Positions 42,964-51,359 of a stretch of DNA of 64,000 nt are shown here, piece by piece. The stretch comes from Bradyrhizobium oligotrophicum S58 (lineage in GTDB: Bacteria; Pseudomonadota; Alphaproteobacteria; Rhizobiales; Xanthobacteraceae): assembly GCF_000344805.1 (NCBI RefSeq), contig NC_020453.1:3443001-3507000 (forward strand), in the 5' to 3' direction. The position numbers were made by a program, and so were the translations under genes. The notes under the pieces were generated by a model. The model had not been told where the DNA came from and searched no databases. It saw only the letters and a list, made by a program, of their open reading frames with translations. How positions within the stretch are numbered: the first letter of the stretch is position 1; each line of letters starts with the position of its first letter.

Positions 42964-42995
42964 CGTTCGAATGGCTGACTGGCGCGTTCGAATGG
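42964..42995. promoter_or_regulatory. 11-bp direct repeat two helical turns apart
   Basis: CGTTCGAATGG at 42964-42974 and again at 42985-42995, period 21 bp. It lies upstream of the leftward acyltransferase gene and just downstream of the sensor-kinase stop. Identical 11-mers with this spacing suggest binding of a dimeric regulator. Confidence 0.4.
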
Positions 42996-43088
42996 ATCAG
43001 CGCTTCGCAGGTAACATATTGATTAATCTCCTAATTTATCTCTGCAGATTTTCCAGGGGAAGAAGCGAGGGCCGTCGAAGCCATGCTG

Positions 43089-44468
43089 CTACGATTCACT
43101 CGGAGCGATCTTCTTTCGGAGCGTGAGCTTCAGGGCGGCGCCTCCGATTCGGGAGTCATCGATCCACAATCGGCCATCGTAGAGGCTGGTCAGGTCGCGG
43201 GCGATGGCCAGGCCGAGCCCGGTGCCCGGCTTTGTTTCGTCGAGTCTGGTGCCCACGTCGAACACGCGCGCGCGCTGCTCGATTGGAATGCCGGGCCCGT
43301 CGTCCTCCACCGTGATCGACACCGTATTCTCGTCGAAATCCTCGATCGAGATCACGACGCGGTCGCGCGCCCATTTTGCCGCATTGTCGAGAAGATTCCC
43401 GATCAGCTCGGTGAGATCGTTGGTATCGCAGGCGACGACGACGTCGGTTGCCCCTTCGACTTCGAACCGCCGGTCATGCCCTGGGCCAAATCGCGAATAG
43501 GTATTGATGACGCTCCTCAATACGTCCGCCACGACCGAACACGCGCCCGCATTCGCGATTGCGGACGCCTTCGCGCGAGCTGTCTGGTAGTCGATCAGCA
43601 GCGCCATTCGAGCGCATTGCTCGGAGAGAATCCGAGCGTGGCTCTCCTGGCCGGATGCTCCCAGCCGCGTTGCTTCCTCGTCGAGGATGGCCAGGGGCGT
43701 CTTCAGCGCATGCGCAAAATTTCCGGCGAGCACGCGCGCGCGATCGACCATTGTGAGATTGGCCGTGATCATTCCGTTCAACTCGGTCACAAGCGGCATG
43801 ATCTCCTCCGGCAGATCCTCCGGCAGGCGCATGGTCTTGCCGCTGCGCACGTCGACGATGGCGCGGCTCATGCGCTGGAGCGGCCGCAGACCGTAGACGA
43901 CCTGAGCGTAGGCGGTGCCGACCATGGCGAGAGCCAAGATACCGAGCATCGCCATCAGCGTCAGATTGAGGTGCTGCATCTCGTCGCTGATCAGTCGCTC
44001 ATCGGCGCCGATGCGGACCTCGACGGTTTGTCCGAGACGGGACGGCTCGCTGATGTTTCGGATCATGCGCATTGGCCCGGTCGGTCCCTCCACATTCGTA
44101 AGCACCGTGGAGGGGCTCGGGGAACCGTCGCGAATCTGGTCAGGCGTGAGTGAAAGAAAAAGATCATCGTCCAGCGAAGGCGAACGCGCGCTTTCGCCGT
44201 TCTGAAGAACGACCTGCCAATACATTCCGGAGCGGGCGGGAGAAAATCGCGGGTCGCTCAGATTGCGGGCGATGAATGGCCGCTGCGTTTGGTCGAGCTC
44301 CACGAGATCGACGAGCTCGCGGGCGTGATCCAGCAGGTCATGATCGAAGTGGGCTTCGACGACACGGCGAATGATGATCGAAAGCCCGAGCCCGCTGGCG
44401 AACAAGACGATCGAGATCCAGATCGCGGCGACCGCGATCATGCGGGCTCGGAAGTTGCGGCTGAGCAT
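43089..44468 (-). CDS. Sensor histidine kinase of the redox island (PhoQ-like)
   Basis: A 459-residue membrane sensor kinase. Two membrane helices (about residues 10-34 and 170-190) flank a ~130-residue periplasmic sensor. A HAMP-like linker (YGLRPLQRMSRAIVDVRSG) is followed by the H-box AGNFAHALKTPLA with His253, N-box LTELIGNLLDNAAKW, and VEDDGPGIP and GTGLGLAIA of the ATPase domain. It starts four bases after the response-regulator stop, so the two form a transcriptional pair. The pair follows ccmFGHI on the same strand and is therefore a likely controller of the island. Confidence 0.93.
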   Translation of the reverse strand: MLSRNFRARMIAVAAIWISIVLFASGLGLSIIIRRVVEAHFDHDLLDHARELVDLVELDQTQRPFIARNLSDPRFSPARSGMYWQVVLQNGESARSPSLDDDLFLSLTPDQIRDGSPSPSTVLTNVEGPTGPMRMIRNISEPSRLGQTVEVRIGADERLISDEMQHLNLTLMAMLGILALAMVGTAYAQVVYGLRPLQRMSRAIVDVRSGKTMRLPEDLPEEIMPLVTELNGMITANLTMVDRARVLAGNFAHALKTPLAILDEEATRLGASGQESHARILSEQCARMALLIDYQTARAKASAIANAGACSVVADVLRSVINTYSRFGPGHDRRFEVEGATDVVVACDTNDLTELIGNLLDNAAKWARDRVVISIEDFDENTVSITVEDDGPGIPIEQRARVFDVGTRLDETKPGTGLGLAIARDLTSLYDGRLWIDDSRIGGAALKLTLRKKIAPSES

Positions 44469-44472
44469 TTTT

Positions 44473-45126
44473 CTATCCGAATCGATACCCCATGCCTCTG
44501 ATGGTGCGAATGCAATCGCGCCCGAGCTTTCTCCTGAGCCGGGCAATGTAGACTTCGACGGTATTGGAGTCGCGATGGTCGCTGCCCGGATAGATGTGGT
44601 CCAGCAGCTCGGTCTGCGACACGATATGATCGGCGCGGCGCATGAGAAGCTCGAGGACACGCAACTCGCTTGCGGTCAGATCGACGATCTCGCCATCCTT
44701 CTTGACCAAGCCAGCCGCCGCGTTGAACTCGATCTGCCGGAGTCGGAGCACGGCGTCCGGTCTGTTGGCAACCCGCCGGAGCAGCGATCTGACCCGCGCG
44801 ACCAGCTCCTGCGCCTTGAAGGGCTTTTCGAGATAGTCGTCCGCACCTGCATTGAGTCCGTTGACGCGCTCGGCCCAGCCGCTGCGCGCGGACAGGATGA
44901 GCACCGGCAGCGTGTGTCCCGTATGACGCCAGCGTTGCAGGACGTCGAGACCCGAAAGGCACGGCAGGCCAAGATCGAGGACCGCAGCATCGTAGGGCTG
45001 GCTGTTTCCCAGCATCCAACCCTGCTTGCCATCGGTGGCGAGATCCGCCTCGAAGCCGGCGTCGGCCAGACTTTCCCGGATGCGCGCCGCGTAAACGGGC
45101 TCGTCCTCTATGAGCAGAATGCGCAT
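44473..45126 (-). CDS. OmpR/PhoB-family response regulator of the redox island
   Basis: A 217-residue regulator. The receiver domain has acidic EDE near residues 7-9, phospho-acceptor Asp51 (AAVLDLGLP) and conserved Lys in LEKPF. The C-terminal winged-helix DNA-binding domain includes LTASELRVLELLMRRADHIV, a recognition segment NTVEVYIARLRRKLG and the RTIRGMGYRF end. OmpR-family proteins bind direct repeats with about 11-bp period; a matching site lies upstream of the giant cytochrome gene. Located 66 bases after ccmI, so it may be read through from ccmF. Confidence 0.93.
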   Translation of the reverse strand: MRILLIEDEPVYAARIRESLADAGFEADLATDGKQGWMLGNSQPYDAAVLDLGLPCLSGLDVLQRWRHTGHTLPVLILSARSGWAERVNGLNAGADDYLEKPFKAQELVARVRSLLRRVANRPDAVLRLRQIEFNAAAGLVKKDGEIVDLTASELRVLELLMRRADHIVSQTELLDHIYPGSDHRDSNTVEVYIARLRRKLGRDCIRTIRGMGYRFG

Positions 45127-45148
45127 GGCCGTTACTCCGGTTGCCGAA

Positions 45149-45161
45149 CGGAACGGTTCCG
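45149..45161. promoter_or_regulatory. Small palindrome between ccmI and the response regulator
   Basis: CGGAAC-G-GTTCCG, a perfect 6-bp inverted repeat, about 23 bases before the response-regulator start. It could be an operator or a weak processing hairpin. Confidence 0.25.
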
Positions 45162-45192
45162 ACGATGCGGAGCCGCTGATCGGCCTCGAACG

Positions 45193-46509
45193 CTATGGAT
45201 TGATCCCGAGCTGCTTGGCGGCGTCAGCTATCCGCGTGCGCTCCGGCACGTCCTCCGCGAAGACTGACAATGCGCGTTGCAGCGACTGCTTCGCCGCGTC
45301 CACCTCGCCCAGCACGACCCGCGAGCGGATCAGCTTGATCCAGCCTTCCGCGTCGCGCGGTGATTGTTCAAGCCGGCTCGCAAGGCTATCCACCATGCCC
45401 CGGATCATCAGGTTGCGGTCCTGTGCGGGCATGCTTTCGGCCTTCCGGATGTCCTCGGCGCGGGGGCCGCGCGGCTCCGCCGGCTCGGTCGCGGCCGTCT
45501 TGCCGGAGCGCAGGAGCTCCTGCATGCGCTCGGCGGACAGGTCGGGCTTGGCAGGCGAGGGCGAGCGGTCATCCTCTCCAAGCTCGCGACGAAGCGCACC
45601 AAGCCGCTGCTTGAGATCGGGCAGCCATGGCTCATTCGGATCGGCCTCCGAGACGATGGCCGTCCAGTCGGCCAGCGCACCGCGTTTGTCTCCCTCCTGT
45701 TCTTTCACCCCGCCGATGAAGAAGCGGGCCCGCGCATCCTTGGGGTCCAGCCTGAGGGCTTCGTCGAAATCCGCGCGGGCGTCAGGCGTGACGGTGCCAT
45801 CTGCGGCCCGCACCAGCGCTTCGCCTCGCGCGCTGCGATATTCGGCCGAGCCCGGCCGCAGCTCCACGGCACGCGCATACGCTTGCGCCGCCTCGGAAAA
45901 GCGCTCGATGTTGAACAAGGACCAGCCCAGCAGCCGCCAGCCGTCGGGATCCCGAGGATTCCGCTCCAGTCGCGTCTGCACACGCTGGATCATCTCTTCG
46001 ACCGGCGGCAGTCCGCTGCCCTGCTGCGGTCGGTCGCGACCGTCCTGGCTGGTCATCTGTTCCAACGACGCGATGGCCTGGTTGCCGGCGTCGGATCGCG
46101 CCTCGCCAACTGATTTGGCCGTCGTGCTGCTTACGGTCTGGCCCGGCCCGCCCGCAGGGACATCCGGGTTACCGATGAGCGCGTACAAAGCGACGGAGCC
46201 GAACACGACCATTCCCGTGACGACGGTGAGCGCAAATTTTCGCTCGGAGCTGGTGAGGGGGGGCGCCGGCGGTTGTTCTGCGGCGGCTGCGGCGAGGATG
46301 CGCCGTTTGATCTCGCTGGCCGCGTTCTCGCCATCCGATCTGTCGATCAGGCCACGTGCGGTGTCGTTCTCGATCTCACGGAGCTGGTCGTGGTGAACGG
46401 CAATTCCCTGAGCCGACGCCAACTGCCTCCGCTCGTAATTGCGGATGAACGGCGTCGATATGAGCACGGCGGCCACGGAAATCATCGCCGTCAGGATCAG
46501 CCACAGCAT
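45193..46509 (-). CDS. ccmI: Cytochrome c maturation protein CcmI (TPR)
   Basis: A 438-residue apocytochrome c chaperone. The N-terminal part has two membrane helices (about residues 1-18 and 92-112) around a cytoplasmic region with leucine-rich helices. The periplasmic C-terminal part contains TPR-like units (DPDGWRLLGWSLFNIERFSE, then YRSARGEALVRA). CcmI delivers apocytochrome c to the CcmF/CcmH ligase. Its start overlaps the ccmH stop by one base. The order here (F-G-H-I) differs from the housekeeping I-E-F-H order known in Bradyrhizobium. Confidence 0.92.
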   Translation of the reverse strand: MLWLILTAMISVAAVLISTPFIRNYERRQLASAQGIAVHHDQLREIENDTARGLIDRSDGENAASEIKRRILAAAAAEQPPAPPLTSSERKFALTVVTGMVVFGSVALYALIGNPDVPAGGPGQTVSSTTAKSVGEARSDAGNQAIASLEQMTSQDGRDRPQQGSGLPPVEEMIQRVQTRLERNPRDPDGWRLLGWSLFNIERFSEAAQAYARAVELRPGSAEYRSARGEALVRAADGTVTPDARADFDEALRLDPKDARARFFIGGVKEQEGDKRGALADWTAIVSEADPNEPWLPDLKQRLGALRRELGEDDRSPSPAKPDLSAERMQELLRSGKTAATEPAEPRGPRAEDIRKAESMPAQDRNLMIRGMVDSLASRLEQSPRDAEGWIKLIRSRVVLGEVDAAKQSLQRALSVFAEDVPERTRIADAAKQLGINP

Positions 46510-47021
46510 TATGAAAGGCTCCGTCGATCGAGGATGGCCTCGATGGCTTTGAGTTCGTCGTCATTGAGCGGAGCAACGTGTTCCGCCTCGGGCGCTGCTG
46601 CATTGGCCGCCGCCCGGCGCACATAGCGGCCGAAGGCGAGGATGGCGGTGAGCAGCGCGAGCAGTGGCCCGATCCACAGCGGGATCGTATTCCACTGCAA
46701 CGGCGGCTTGAGCAGAACGAAATTGCCGTAGCGTGCGACCAGGAAGTCCACCGCCTGCCGGTCGCTGTCGCCAGCCTGCAGGCGGTCACGCAGCAGCACC
46801 CTCAGATCATGCGCCAATGGAGCGTTGGAGTCGTCGATGCTTTGATTTTGGCAGACGACGCAGCGGAGCTCCCGGCCCAGCGCGCGAGCGCGAGCCTCAA
46901 GTCCCTCATCCCGCAACATTTCGTCCGGAAGCACCGCACGGGACGGTGACAAACTCGCTGTCAGCGCCAGCGAGGCGACGAGCAGCGCTCCGGCCAGGCG
47001 CTTGATCCGCCGGTCGTTCAT
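46509..47021 (-). CDS. ccmH: Cytochrome c maturation protein CcmH
   Basis: A 170-residue periplasmic thiol-disulfide protein with a signal peptide, the diagnostic LRCVVCQNQS (Cys54, Cys57) that reduces apocytochrome CxxCH cysteines, and one C-terminal membrane helix (IPLWIGPLLALLTAILAFG). It works with CcmF in haem ligation. It overlaps ccmG by four bases (ATGA) and ccmI by one, indicating tight co-translation. Confidence 0.95.
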   Translation of the reverse strand: MNDRRIKRLAGALLVASLALTASLSPSRAVLPDEMLRDEGLEARARALGRELRCVVCQNQSIDDSNAPLAHDLRVLLRDRLQAGDSDRQAVDFLVARYGNFVLLKPPLQWNTIPLWIGPLLALLTAILAFGRYVRRAAANAAAPEAEHVAPLNDDELKAIEAILDRRSLS

Positions 47022-47554
47022 GACTCGCTCCTGAGTGCCTTCAGGAGCGGCTCGAAATCATCACGCCACACTTCCTCGGTCAGCGGGCCCGGATAGCGGA
47101 AGCGGATCCGCCCGGCCCGGTCGATCACGAAGGTCTCGGGAACACCGGTCACGCCGAGATCGATGCCGGTCCGGCCGGACTCGTCTGAGCCGACACGGGC
47201 ATAGGGACTGCCATGCTTGGCAAGCCAGCGCTTGCCGTCGTTCCGTTCGTCCTTCCAGTTCAGCCCGTAGATCGGAATCGCGGAGCTCTCCGCGAGCTTG
47301 AGCAGCATCGGATGCTCGACGCGGCATCCGGGACACCAGGATGCGAACACGTTGAGCAGCAGGACGTCGCCCTGCAGGTCGGTATTGGCGAGACCGGCAC
47401 CCTTGCCGTCGAGCGATGCGAGCTGGAAGCGCGGCGTCGGCTTGTCGATCAGGGTCGACGGCATTCGCCGTGGGTCGTTGGTCAGACTGAAGGCCAATCC
47501 AGCGGCCAGTGCGGCGAAGGCAACGACGGGTATGAGATAAGGAAGGCGCGGCAT
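47018..47554 (-). CDS. ccmG: CcmG/DsbE thioredoxin-like protein
   Basis: A 178-residue membrane-anchored thioredoxin-fold protein: N-terminal helix (LIPVVAFAALAAGLAFSL), active site ASWCPGC (Cys74, Cys77) and the CcmG-specific LNWKDERNDGKRWL and GVTGVPETFVIDRAG. It keeps CcmH and apocytochrome thiols reduced. The WCPGC site differs slightly from the more usual WCPTC or WCPVC. Starts eight bases after the ccmF stop. Confidence 0.95.
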   Translation of the reverse strand: MPRLPYLIPVVAFAALAAGLAFSLTNDPRRMPSTLIDKPTPRFQLASLDGKGAGLANTDLQGDVLLLNVFASWCPGCRVEHPMLLKLAESSAIPIYGLNWKDERNDGKRWLAKHGSPYARVGSDESGRTGIDLGVTGVPETFVIDRAGRIRFRYPGPLTEEVWRDDFEPLLKALRSES

Positions 47555-47562
47555 GTCTCGTC

Positions 47563-49551
47563 CTATTCAGCTGGAACGGCAATCGGCACAGCCTGCATTG
47601 CCCGTCGCGGTGCACCGATGCGAAATCTCCGATCGGCGAGCGAGATGAAGCCACCGCAAGCCATCATCAGCGCGCCGATCCAGACCAGCGGCACCAGGGG
47701 ATGATAGTAGCAGCGCACCGCCCAGCCGCCCTTGTCGTCGGGATCGCCGAGCGTCACGTAGACGTTCCAGATCAGGTTGGTGCGAATACCCGCCGCGGTG
47801 GTCAGCTGCTGTCTGACGGGATAGAAGCGGCGCTCGCTGGAGAGTTGCGTAAACGGCTTGCCGTTCCGCGTGATGTCGAACGTACCTCGTTCGGCTTCGT
47901 AGTTGGGGCCCGGAAACTTTCCGATCGCGCGCAGCTTTATGTCGTAGCCCGCAAGCTGCAGGCTCTGCCCCGGCCGCAGCATCTCGACCTTTTCGCTGGC
48001 CCACGCAGTCATTCCGGTTATGCCGGCCACGGTGACACCCATACCCGCATGAGCCAGCACCAAGCCGTAGACCGCGAACGGAGTGGTGCGCGCGAGGTTG
48101 AGCGAGGTTGCCAGCGGCGTTGTGGTGCCGAGGCGCACGCGATGAGCAAGTATCATCAGCGAGCCGACGACGAGCCAGACGGCGATGCCGAAGAAGAACG
48201 CGACCAGGACATGGTGCCCGAACGTCGCGATCAGGATGGCGACGACGGCGAATACCGCCAGCCCGCCGGCGAGCCGAACTCGTTGCAGCGCCGCTGCGAG
48301 CAGATCGCGCTTCCATTTCAGGACCGGGCCAATCACCATGGCGAGCAGCAGCGGAACCATGATGGGAATGAACGTCATGTTGTAGTAGGGCGGCCCGACG
48401 GAGATTTTGTCGTTCCCCATCATGTCGACGAGCAGCGGATAGAACGTGCCGAGAAAGACCGTGGCCACCGCTGTCGTCAGCAGCACGTTGTTGAGCACGA
48501 GGCCGCTCTCGCGGCTGACGACTCCGAACAACGCACCGTGCTTCAGGCCTGGGGCCCGGACCGCATACAGCGTCAGCGCCCCGCCGGTTGCCACCAGGAT
48601 CAGCGCCAGGATGAATGCGCCGCGCGATGGATCCTGTGCGAAGGCGTGAACGCTGGTGAGCACCCCGGACCTCACCAGGAAGGTCCCGATCAGGCTCAAC
48701 GAGAACGTCACGATCCCGAGCAGAATCGTCCAGCTTTGGAGGGCGCTGCGACGCTCGACCACCAGGGCGGAATGCAGCAGCGCAGTCCCCGCGAGCCACG
48801 GCATGAAGGACGCGTTCTCGACGGGGTCCCAGAACCACCAGCCACCCCAACCGAGCGTGTAGTAGGCCCACGCGCTGCCGAGCGTGATTCCAATGGTGAG
48901 AAAGCACCATGCCGCCAGCACCCACGGTCGAACCCACCGGGCCCAGGCTGCATCGACCTTTCCCTCGATCAGCGCGGCAACCGAGAACGAGAACGCCATC
49001 GAGAAGCCGACGTAGCCCAGGTACAGAAACGGCGGATGAAAGGCGAGGCCGGGATCCTGCAGAATGGGATTGAGCCCATTGCCTTCAAGAGGCGCTTCGG
49101 TCAGTCGCGCGAACGGATTCGACGTCGAGACGATGAAGGCCAGAAAGCCGAGGCCGATCATGCCGTGCACGCCGAGCACGTTGCTCTGCAGCCGGTCGGG
49201 AAGGTTCGTTCCGAACAGCGCGACGGCCGCGCCGAACACCGAGAGAATCAGGACCCACAACAGCATGGATCCCTCATGGTTCCCCCAGACGCCGGAGACC
49301 TTGTAGAGCAGCGGCTTCAGCGTGTGCGAATTCGCTGCGACGACCTGGACTGAGAAGTCGGAGTGGACGAAGAGCGACGTCAAGCAGGCGAATGCGGTTG
49401 CGACGAAGAGAAACTGAGCCAGGGCAGCGTGACGAACGAAGCCGGCGATCACCGCGGATTGACGACGCAGCGCAGCGAATGGAACGATCGACTGCATCAG
49501 GGATACGAGAAGCGCGAGAATTAGTGCAAAGGATCCGGCCTCCGCTGTCAT
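47563..49551 (-). CDS. ccmF: Haem lyase subunit CcmF
   Basis: A 662-residue multi-pass membrane protein, the core of the cytochrome c synthetase. It has the WWD haem-handling motif WGGWWFWDPVENASFMPW at about residues 232-249, and about 14 membrane helices. Conserved segments include GSHEGSM-like GNHEGSMLLW and RSGVLTSVHAFAQDP. It is first of the ccmFGHI set with GGAGA before ATG 49551. No ccmE or ccmABCD is present here, so it must use haem handed over by CcmE from elsewhere. Proximity to two multihaem cytochromes suggests a dedicated lyase, as NrfE is for NrfA. Confidence 0.95.
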   Translation of the reverse strand: MTAEAGSFALILALLVSLMQSIVPFAALRRQSAVIAGFVRHAALAQFLFVATAFACLTSLFVHSDFSVQVVAANSHTLKPLLYKVSGVWGNHEGSMLLWVLILSVFGAAVALFGTNLPDRLQSNVLGVHGMIGLGFLAFIVSTSNPFARLTEAPLEGNGLNPILQDPGLAFHPPFLYLGYVGFSMAFSFSVAALIEGKVDAAWARWVRPWVLAAWCFLTIGITLGSAWAYYTLGWGGWWFWDPVENASFMPWLAGTALLHSALVVERRSALQSWTILLGIVTFSLSLIGTFLVRSGVLTSVHAFAQDPSRGAFILALILVATGGALTLYAVRAPGLKHGALFGVVSRESGLVLNNVLLTTAVATVFLGTFYPLLVDMMGNDKISVGPPYYNMTFIPIMVPLLLAMVIGPVLKWKRDLLAAALQRVRLAGGLAVFAVVAILIATFGHHVLVAFFFGIAVWLVVGSLMILAHRVRLGTTTPLATSLNLARTTPFAVYGLVLAHAGMGVTVAGITGMTAWASEKVEMLRPGQSLQLAGYDIKLRAIGKFPGPNYEAERGTFDITRNGKPFTQLSSERRFYPVRQQLTTAAGIRTNLIWNVYVTLGDPDDKGGWAVRCYYHPLVPLVWIGALMMACGGFISLADRRFRIGAPRRAMQAVPIAVPAE

Positions 49552-49853
49552 TTTGGCTCTCCGACCCGCAGCGAATATTCCTGCAGCTAACTATCAAGTG
49601 TCTGTGATGCGCCGACACTCAATGCGCCGAATGAGGCATCATTCGTACGGAATGATGATGATCCATCGACGCGCATCGAAGTGTAAATGCAACTCAATCG
49701 CATCGACTATTAAGATCGCGAAGATGATCGAGGGCGGCGATGGAGAGCGTTGTGTTGGTGGAGAATCGACGCGCTCGATCGTCCGCCGCGCAGTCGAACA
49801 GCCGATGCAGCATCATAGGTGCGATAGACAAGGAGCTGCGAGGAGGTCGTCTG
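49552..49853. promoter_or_regulatory. Upstream region of ccmFGHI with an inverted repeat
   Basis: This 302-base gap holds the likely ccmF promoter. A perfect 8-bp inverted repeat, CATCATTC (49637-49644) and GAATGATG (49650-49657) with spacer GTACG, lies 86 bases before the ccmF start and may be an operator. No gene seen. Confidence 0.45.
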
Positions 49854-51359
49854 CTATTCCAGAAGCTTGGCGAGGTCGTTGTGACCGCTGGCGATGGCGA
49901 TGTCCGTGGCACGTTCATGCCGCTTGTTCTTCAATTGCTTCTCGGCGCCGGCGGCAAGCAGGTTCTGCGCGATGTCGATGTGCCCTTCATGGGCCGCCAT
50001 CATCAACGCGCTCATGCCCTGACCGTTGCGCAGGTTCGGATCAGCCTTGCGCCGGAGTAGCTCAGCGACGACATCGGCAAGCCCGGCGCGTGCGGCAAGG
50101 ATCAGGGCGGTATTTCCGCTTCCGGTCGCGCGTTTCGGATCGGCGCCGTGGTCCAGCAGAAGCAGCGCGGCCGCGGCGCTGCGGCCTTCGATGGCATTCA
50201 GCAATGGCGTCCTTCCGTCGAGGTCGGCGCGGTTGACGTCGGCGCCTGCGCGGATCAGTTGCTCGAGCGCGCGCGTATTGCCAGTGCTGGCCGCGTGCCA
50301 GAGGGCGGTGTGGCCTTGCCCATCGGCGGCGTTGAGATCCGACCTTTGAACGAGTTGCCGATCGAGCCCGCCATCGGTGCATGATGCGACTGCGATCATG
50401 AGCGGGGTCCGGCCGTCGGCCGGCGTTGGAAGGTTGCCCGAGGCGCCATCGAGCAGCGCGGCAATGGCGGCGCCATTGCAGCGGCCGAGGGCGATCAGCA
50501 GCGCGGTCGAGCCATCCGCTCGCGCCGCGGATGGGTCGGCGGACTTCGTCAGCAGCAATTTGACGACGTCCCCGTGGTCCTTGTCCGCTGCCAGCATCAA
50601 CGGCGTGTCGCCGCGCCGGTTGCCGATGTTCGGGTTGGCTCCCGAGGCAAGCAGCAGCTCCACCAGCCGAAGATGCCCGGCGGCGGCGGCGATCGCCAGC
50701 GGCGTATCGCCGTCCTCGTTGACTGCGTTGACGTCGGCCTTTGCTGTGATCAACTGCCGCATCGGATCGAGCTGACCGCGCAGGGCCGCATCGATGATGG
50801 CCGGATGGCCATTTCGTATCGCGGCCTGCGCATCGAGCGTCGGGACAGGCTTGCGCATAGTCTCGCGCTCCACCTCTCGGGCGCGCGGGTGCGAGGCTCG
50901 GTTGGCGATGTCGGCCAGCAACTGCTCGGCGGGCTGATAGCCGGCCGCGGCCGATTTGCGCAGCCAATCCCGTGCCCGCTCGGGATCGGCCGACGTTCCT
51001 CGTCCTGCGAGCCACATCGCAGCGACATTGTATTGCGCTTTGGCGTGCCCCTTCTTCGCACTTGCCTCCATCCATTTGAACGCCAGCGTGTCGTCGGATC
51101 GGGTGCCGAGACCTGAGCGATAGAGCGATGCAAGCCGGTACTGCGCCTCTGGATCGCCGGCGATTGCGGCGCGCTCGAGCAGCTTCAGTGCCTCCTCGGG
51201 ACGTCCGGCCCGGATTGCCGCATCCGCAGCCTGGCGCGCGCCGGATATTTCGGAGCTCGCGCCCGCCGGCGCATCGCCGGCCGGGGCGACCGACGGTAGG
51301 GCCGAGCCGAGGAGACAGATCAGCGGGATGATGACGTGAGAGGACTTATGCCGTGCCAT
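49854..51359 (-). CDS. Exported Sel1-repeat and ankyrin-repeat protein
   Basis: A 501-residue protein with a signal peptide (IPLICLLGSALPSVAPA). Two Sel1-type repeats follow (AQYRLASLYRSGLGTRSDDT, then YNVAAMWLAGRGT), and after about residue 170 some nine ankyrin repeats with the GDTPLAIAAAAGH and GRTPLLNAIEGRS pattern. Ankyrin arrays bind proteins, so a periplasmic scaffold or chaperone for the cytochromes is plausible. Its start overlaps the flavoprotein gene by 14 bases, so the two are co-translated. Confidence 0.9.
   Translation of the reverse strand: MARHKSSHVIIPLICLLGSALPSVAPAGDAPAGASSEISGARQAADAAIRAGRPEEALKLLERAAIAGDPEAQYRLASLYRSGLGTRSDDTLAFKWMEASAKKGHAKAQYNVAAMWLAGRGTSADPERARDWLRKSAAAGYQPAEQLLADIANRASHPRAREVERETMRKPVPTLDAQAAIRNGHPAIIDAALRGQLDPMRQLITAKADVNAVNEDGDTPLAIAAAAGHLRLVELLLASGANPNIGNRRGDTPLMLAADKDHGDVVKLLLTKSADPSAARADGSTALLIALGRCNGAAIAALLDGASGNLPTPADGRTPLMIAVASCTDGGLDRQLVQRSDLNAADGQGHTALWHAASTGNTRALEQLIRAGADVNRADLDGRTPLLNAIEGRSAAAALLLLDHGADPKRATGSGNTALILAARAGLADVVAELLRRKADPNLRNGQGMSALMMAAHEGHIDIAQNLLAAGAEKQLKNKRHERATDIAIASGHNDLAKLLE

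Noticed and set aside
49637-49657. Terminator reading of the CATCATTC inverted repeat
   Set aside because: Low-GC stem without a T-run; an operator is more plausible.
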